Under the pieces are notes generated by a model, which had not been told where the DNA came from, searched no databases, and saw only the letters and a program-made list of their open reading frames with translations. This document shows positions 59,984 through 64,000 of a DNA stretch of 64,000 nt, piece by piece. The first letter of the stretch is position 1. Each line of letters starts with the position of its first letter. The DNA comes from Variovorax fucosicus. GTDB taxonomy: Bacteria > Pseudomonadota > Gammaproteobacteria > Burkholderiales > Burkholderiaceae_C. The stretch covers positions 868,001-932,000 of the forward strand of contig NZ_JASZYU010000003.1 in assembly GCF_030316825.1 (NCBI RefSeq). Reading direction: 5' to 3'. The position numbers and the translations under genes were made by a program.

Positions 59984-60526
59984 CTACTGCGCAAGCCCCT
60001 GGAGATAAGGCTCCGGGTCGACCGCTGTGCCCATCTTGCGGATCTCGAAATGCAGCTTCACCTGATCGCTGCCGCTGCGGCCCATCTCCGCGATCTGCTG
60101 GCCTTCGCGCACCATCTCGTTTTCCTTGACGATCACCTTGTCGAGGTGGGCATAGGCGGTGATGAACGTGTCGCCGTGCTTGAGCACGACCATCGTGCCG
60201 TAGGCAGGCAGCGCGCTGCTCACCACCACCACGCGGCCTTCGCGCGATGCGAACACCGGGTCGCCCAGATTGCCGCGGATGTCGATGCCCGGATTGAGAC
60301 GGCCATCGAACCGCGCGATCAGCGCGCCCTGCGCGGGTCGCGCAAAACTGGCGCCGGGCACCCGGGCTGGCGGCCCCGACGGGCGCGCCGGCACGACGAT
60401 GGCCGGCTCGACCGCCGCGGCACGCGGTGGCGGCAAGGGAGCAATCGGGGGCAGCGGTACGGACGCGCTGCAAGCCGCCAACCCCGCGACGACGGCCAAG
60501 CCCAACATCCGGGCGGAAAAAAACAT
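59984..60526 (-). CDS. M23-family lipoprotein, probably a non-catalytic activator
   Basis: 180 aa. Lipobox LAAC at ~residue 18, a Pro-rich linker, then a LytM/M23 domain. The first zinc-ligand His is replaced (RLNPGIDIRG), while AYAHLD and LHFEIR keep theirs, as in NlpD/EnvC-type activators of cell-wall amidases. No LysM domain is seen. Start at 60526 chosen for AGGAG 7 nt upstream. Confidence 0.78.
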   Translation of the reverse strand: MFFSARMLGLAVVAGLAACSASVPLPPIAPLPPPRAAAVEPAIVVPARPSGPPARVPGASFARPAQGALIARFDGRLNPGIDIRGNLGDPVFASREGRVVVVSSALPAYGTMVVLKHGDTFITAYAHLDKVIVKENEMVREGQQIAEMGRSGSDQVKLHFEIRKMGTAVDPEPYLQGLAQ

Positions 60527-60636
60527 CCAGCTACTCCTCGAAGAAAACCTCACTGCGCTCGAACTGCATTGCGGCTTGCATCATAGGCCCCGAGAGCCAC
60601 CGGGAGGGCGGCGCGACCGGACCCGCTGCCGGCGGC

Positions 60637-61848
60637 TCAGGCCGCCTTCAGGAACACGTCGTGGTCGGGCGCGAAACTGGCGTGCAGCGGCAGCATGGCG
60701 CCGCCCAGTGCGCTGGCCCGGGCGCCGGCCTTGCCGCCATGCAGTTGGGGGCGCCACAAGCCCTCCCAGTTGCAGCGCTCGAGCGCCACGCGGGTCTGCG
60801 CCAGCAGTGCATCGAGCAGCGCGCGCGACATCGACCCGTCCATCACCACATGGCCCAGGTCGAGCACGGCGGTGCCGCTGGCGATGGCGTGCGCCAGGGC
60901 TGGTGCGGCACGGGTCAGCCAGGCTTGCGTGGCGGACGCGAAAGGCGGCTGCAGGGCCCGCTCGTCGTAGGCTGCCGTCGCATCCAGCCCCGCGCTGCGA
61001 TAGCCCTGCTCCAGCTCCCACAGCGAAGCCTCGCTGATCAGCTGGGTGCCGGCCTCGCCTGCGCGCGCCGGCTGCAGGGGCAGCGAGGCCAACGCGCCCG
61101 CATTGCCATGCACGCCGGTGTGCAGGTGCGAGTTGACCACCAGGCCACCGCCCACGAAGGTGTCGACGAAGATGTAGAGAAAGCTCTTGAGGTCGTGCCC
61201 GCGGCCGCTCACCAGTTCGGCCACGCAGGCGGCCGCGGTGTCACGCGCAAAGCTCACCGGCAGGTCGGTGCGCGCCTGGATCTCGGCGCCGAGGTCCATC
61301 TTGTTCCACAGCTCGGACTGCGCCTGCGACACGCCCAGCATGCGATGCCACCCCCCCAACTGGAACGGTGCCGCCAGGCCGACGCCGGCGGTGCGGCTCG
61401 CGAGCGGCCCCAGCCCGTCGCGCAGTTGCTGGATATGCCGCGCCACGGCCGGCAACAGCTTCCTGGCATCGGGAAAGGCGTAGCTCAGCGCGTGCTGCTC
61501 GCGCACACGCGCGGCGAAGTCGATCAGCAGCCACTCGCAGCCGCGCCGCCCGATCTTGATGCCGATGGCAAAGGCCCCGTCGGGGTTGAGCGCCAGCGGC
61601 ACCGAGGGTTGGCCGATGCGCCCGCGAACCCGGCTCTGCTTGACGACCAGCTGGTCTTCCTCCAGCCGCGCCGTGATGAGGCCGATGGTTTGCGCGCTCA
61701 GCCCCGTCAGCCGCGCGAGGTCGGCCTTGGGCAGGCTGCCATGAACGCGCAGCGCCTGCAGCACCACGCGTTCGTTGAACTGGCGCATGCCGACCTGGTT
61801 GGAGCCGCGCGGCCGCAACAGGTCGGGCGCGCCTACCGTGTCGGGCAT
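60637..61848 (-). CDS. ROK-family transcriptional regulator
   Basis: 403 aa. N-terminal winged helix (LPKADLARLTGLSAQTIGLI) and a ROK sugar-kinase-like domain (IKIGRRGCEWLLIDF, FVGGGLVVNSHLHTG, HGNAGALA). The usual metal-binding cysteine cluster of ROK proteins is not evident. It starts 2 nt after the ABC ATPase stop, so it is in the operon and probably represses it in response to a sugar. Confidence 0.87.
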   Translation of the reverse strand: MPDTVGAPDLLRPRGSNQVGMRQFNERVVLQALRVHGSLPKADLARLTGLSAQTIGLITARLEEDQLVVKQSRVRGRIGQPSVPLALNPDGAFAIGIKIGRRGCEWLLIDFAARVREQHALSYAFPDARKLLPAVARHIQQLRDGLGPLASRTAGVGLAAPFQLGGWHRMLGVSQAQSELWNKMDLGAEIQARTDLPVSFARDTAAACVAELVSGRGHDLKSFLYIFVDTFVGGGLVVNSHLHTGVHGNAGALASLPLQPARAGEAGTQLISEASLWELEQGYRSAGLDATAAYDERALQPPFASATQAWLTRAAPALAHAIASGTAVLDLGHVVMDGSMSRALLDALLAQTRVALERCNWEGLWRPQLHGGKAGARASALGGAMLPLHASFAPDHDVFLKAA

Positions 61849-61850
61849 GC

Positions 61851-62639
61851 TCAGGCAAGAGCCTCTGGCGGCAATTGCTCGGGCAGCATGGCGCCGGTCA
61901 TGACCGCCACCGTGTCGCTCATGCTGATGTTGCGCGGGTTGAGCACCGCCGCACGCTTGCCCAGCCGCGCCACGTGAATGCGGTCGGCAACTTCGAACAC
62001 GTGCGGCATGTTGTGGCTGATGAGCACCACAGGCAGCCCCTTGTCGCGCACCCGACGGATCAGCTCCAGCACCATGTTGCCTTCCTTGACGCCGAGCGCT
62101 GCGGTCGGCTCGTCTAGGATGACCACATGCTCGGCAAAGGCCGCGGCGCGCGCTACCGCCACGCACTGGCGCTGGCCGCCCGACAGCGTTTCGACTGCCT
62201 GCGTCATCGAGCGGATGCCGACTTTCAGGTCGTTCATGCGCGCGACGCTCAGCTCCAGCATTCTTTTCTTGTCGAGCATGCGCAGCACATTGCCGAGGAA
62301 GCCTTCGCGCCGGATTTCGCGGCCGAGGAACAGGTTCTCGGCAATCGTCATGGCCGGGGCCACTGCGAGATCCTGGTAGACCGTCTCGATGCCGACGCGG
62401 CGGGCATCGATCGGGCCCTTGAAGTGGATGACCTGGCCATCCAGCACGATCTGGCCTTCGTCCGGCACCGTGGCCCCCGACAGGCACTTGATCAGCGAGG
62501 ACTTGCCGGCACCGTTGTCGCCGATCACCGCCAGGATCTCGCCGGCGCGCAGTTCGAAGTCGGCGCCGTCGAGTGCGGTGACCTGGCCGTAGCGCTTCAC
62601 CAGGCCCTTGGCCTGCATCACGATTCGAGGAGCGGACAT
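61851..62639 (-). CDS. Sugar ABC transporter ATPase (FrcA type)
   Basis: 262 aa, single ATPase domain rather than the double RbsA type. Walker A GDNGAGKSS, signature LSGGQRQCVAVAR, Walker B VVILDEPTAAL. Energises the permease upstream; overlaps it by one base. Confidence 0.92.
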   Translation of the reverse strand: MSAPRIVMQAKGLVKRYGQVTALDGADFELRAGEILAVIGDNGAGKSSLIKCLSGATVPDEGQIVLDGQVIHFKGPIDARRVGIETVYQDLAVAPAMTIAENLFLGREIRREGFLGNVLRMLDKKRMLELSVARMNDLKVGIRSMTQAVETLSGGQRQCVAVARAAAFAEHVVILDEPTAALGVKEGNMVLELIRRVRDKGLPVVLISHNMPHVFEVADRIHVARLGKRAAVLNPRNISMSDTVAVMTGAMLPEQLPPEALA

Positions 62640-63598
62640 CAGCGGCCTCCCCGACGTGAAAGCTGGTCGACCGTGACCGCCACGATCACCAGGATGCCGG
62701 TGATCAGCACCTGGTAGACCGACGACACGCCCATCAGCGTCAGGCCGTTGCGCAGCACGCCGACCACGACCGCACCGACCAGCGTGCCCAGGATCAAGCC
62801 GCGGCCGCCGAACAGGCTGGTGCCGCCGAGCACGACCGCGGTGATGGCGTCCAGGTTCTCGGTTTGCCCGGCATTCGGGTCACCGACACCGGTGCGCGCC
62901 ACCGACAGCAGCGAGGCGATGCCGTAGAACACGCCGGCCAGCACGTAGACGCCGAGCAGCACGCGCTCGGGCGGGATGCCGACCAGGCGCGTCGCTTCGG
63001 GGTTGTTGCCGACGGCATAGACGTGGCGCCCGGCGCCGGTCTCGCGCAGCCAGAACCAGACACCCAGGTACAGCAGGATCATCAGCACCGTGCCATAGGC
63101 CATGTTGGCGCCGCCGATCGGAAACGTACTGCCCAGCCAGGTCATCATCGGCGGCACCTCGGTCACGGTCTGCGCACCCGAATAGAGCTGCGTGATGGCG
63201 AAGGCGATGTTGAAGGTGCCCAGCGTCACGATGAACGGCGGCAGCTTGATGCGCGTGACCAGCAGGCCGTTGACCAGCCCGAACAGCGCCGTGACGGCGA
63301 TGCCCGCCAGGATGGCCAGCGGTGCCGGCACGCCGGAGTCCGCGGCCAGCTTGGTCATGACGATGCTGCCGAGCGCCATGATCATTCCGCACGACAGGTC
63401 GATGCCGGCCGTGAGGATGATCAGGGTCTGGCCGATGGCGATCACGCCCACCACCATCACCTGTTGAAGAATCAGCGAGAAGTTCTCCGCGCTGAAGAAC
63501 CGGTCGGTCGTCACACCGAACACCACGCATGCGATGAGCAGCGCGATGAAGGGCCCGAGCTGACCGAGCGGCGGGAGTTTCTGTTTCCAGTTTTCCAC
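62639..63598 (-). CDS. Sugar ABC transporter permease (FrcC/RbsC type)
   Basis: 319 aa, about 10 membrane segments, RbsC-family permease (TAGIDLSCGMIMALGSIV, GGTSLFGGRGLILGTLVGA). Takes up fructose, ribose or a similar sugar with the receptor gene upstream. Confidence 0.92.
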   Translation of the reverse strand: MENWKQKLPPLGQLGPFIALLIACVVFGVTTDRFFSAENFSLILQQVMVVGVIAIGQTLIILTAGIDLSCGMIMALGSIVMTKLAADSGVPAPLAILAGIAVTALFGLVNGLLVTRIKLPPFIVTLGTFNIAFAITQLYSGAQTVTEVPPMMTWLGSTFPIGGANMAYGTVLMILLYLGVWFWLRETGAGRHVYAVGNNPEATRLVGIPPERVLLGVYVLAGVFYGIASLLSVARTGVGDPNAGQTENLDAITAVVLGGTSLFGGRGLILGTLVGAVVVGVLRNGLTLMGVSSVYQVLITGILVIVAVTVDQLSRRGGR

Positions 63599-63622
63599 AG
63601 TGATGGCGTGCCGGTCAGCCGC

Positions 63623-64000
63623 TTACTTCTTGCCCCAGCACAACTCGGTGCCGACCTTGGTGTCCTTGCTGTCGATGCCGGTGACCGACTTGCCAGCGAT
63701 CAGCGTGACGCCGGTGTCGGTGTAGCCGCTGACCTTCTTGCCGGTCTTGGCGTACTCGATGCCCGCGGCCACGCCCATAGCGGCCATCTTCAGCGGGTAC
63801 TGCTGCGAGGTGGCGGCGATCTTGCCACCGACCACGTCCTTGATGCCGTCGCAGCCGCCGTCGACCGACACGATCATCACGCCCTTGTCCTTGCCGGACT
63901 TCTGCAGCGCGTTGAAGGCGCCGGCAGCGGCCGGTTCGTTGATGGTGTAGACGAGGTTGATGTCGGGATTCTTCTGCAGGCAGTTTTCCATCGCGGTCTG
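63623..64000 (-). CDS. Sugar ABC transporter substrate-binding protein, C-terminal part
   Basis: Last 125 codons of a type-I periplasmic sugar-binding protein; the N-terminus lies past the right edge. Visible are YTINEPAAAGAFNALQ and VSVDGGCDGIKDVV, as in FrcB-like fructose/ribose receptors. First visible gene of the frcBCA-like operon with the ROK regulator last. Confidence 0.88.
   Translation of the reverse strand, partial: QTAMENCLQKNPDINLVYTINEPAAAGAFNALQKSGKDKGVMIVSVDGGCDGIKDVVGGKIAATSQQYPLKMAAMGVAAGIEYAKTGKKVSGYTDTGVTLIAGKSVTGIDSKDTKVGTELCWGKK

Overview
The window reads as chromosomal DNA of a high-GC betaproteobacterium of the Comamonadaceae type, most like Variovorax. The basis is very high GC at third codon positions, two orphan Bug-type (TctC) periplasmic receptors, two TRAP transporters, a tandem glycine riboswitch before gcvT, an ethanolamine catabolic locus without microcompartment genes, and a DUF1800/DUF1501 pair. 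This is inference from gene content; no rRNA or other marker gene is present. There are no tRNAs, insertion sequences, phage genes or CRISPR arrays. Genes are tightly packed, with many 1-4 nt start/stop overlaps.

Layout. 1-7.6 kb: periplasmic FKBP isomerase, then an ethanolamine locus: EutR-like AraC regulator divergent from permease (eat), eutB, eutC and a HAD-type lipoprotein phosphatase that could release ethanolamine from its phosphate ester. An AhpD-like protein follows. Between eat and eutB lie two inverted hairpin elements with a shared core and different but self-complementary arms. 7.6-12.2 kb: lipid A modification locus (eptA, PAP2 phosphatase) divergent from an OmpR/HK two-component system, with PmrA-box-like direct repeats before both modification genes. 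12.2-18.4 kb: thioesterase, ETF-ubiquinone oxidoreductase, and denD with a DctPQM TRAP transporter. 18.4-22.6 kb: orphan Bug receptor, amidase and divergent LysR with a clear operator, then an unknown protein. 22.6-27.4 kb: tandem glycine riboswitch and gcvTHP.

27.4-41.8 kb: two small coupled ORFs, tandem Crp/Fnr regulators, a DUF3014 protein, an Lrp regulator divergent from ocd-ctlX (citrulline to ornithine to proline), flavin reductase, DUF2855/TetR pair, MFS-CMD pair with LysR, DUF1800/DUF1501 pair, FrnE-like DsbA. 41.8-45.4 kb: quiC (dehydroshikimate dehydratase) and an MHS-family transporter, led by a 21-codon ORF. 45.6-48.7 kb: Bug receptor, LysR and tartrate dehydrogenase, with a duplicated 34-nt box before both + strand genes. 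48.7-52.6 kb: YjbQ remnant, unknown protein, DHA2 efflux MFS, IlvD/Edd dehydratase. 52.6-60 kb: one operon of shikimate-dehydrogenase-like gene, TRAP QMP and pcaBCD, with divergent IclR regulator. 60-64 kb: degenerate M23 lipoprotein, then a sugar ABC transporter (FrcBCA type) with ROK regulator, cut by the window end.

How the genes fit together. The quiC cluster and the TRAP-pca operon look like two arms of one pathway, from quinate/shikimate to protocatechuate and on through the beta-ketoadipate route. They share a palindromic candidate IclR site about 100 nt before the first start codon of each. The ring-cleavage genes pcaGH and the thiolase steps are not in this window.
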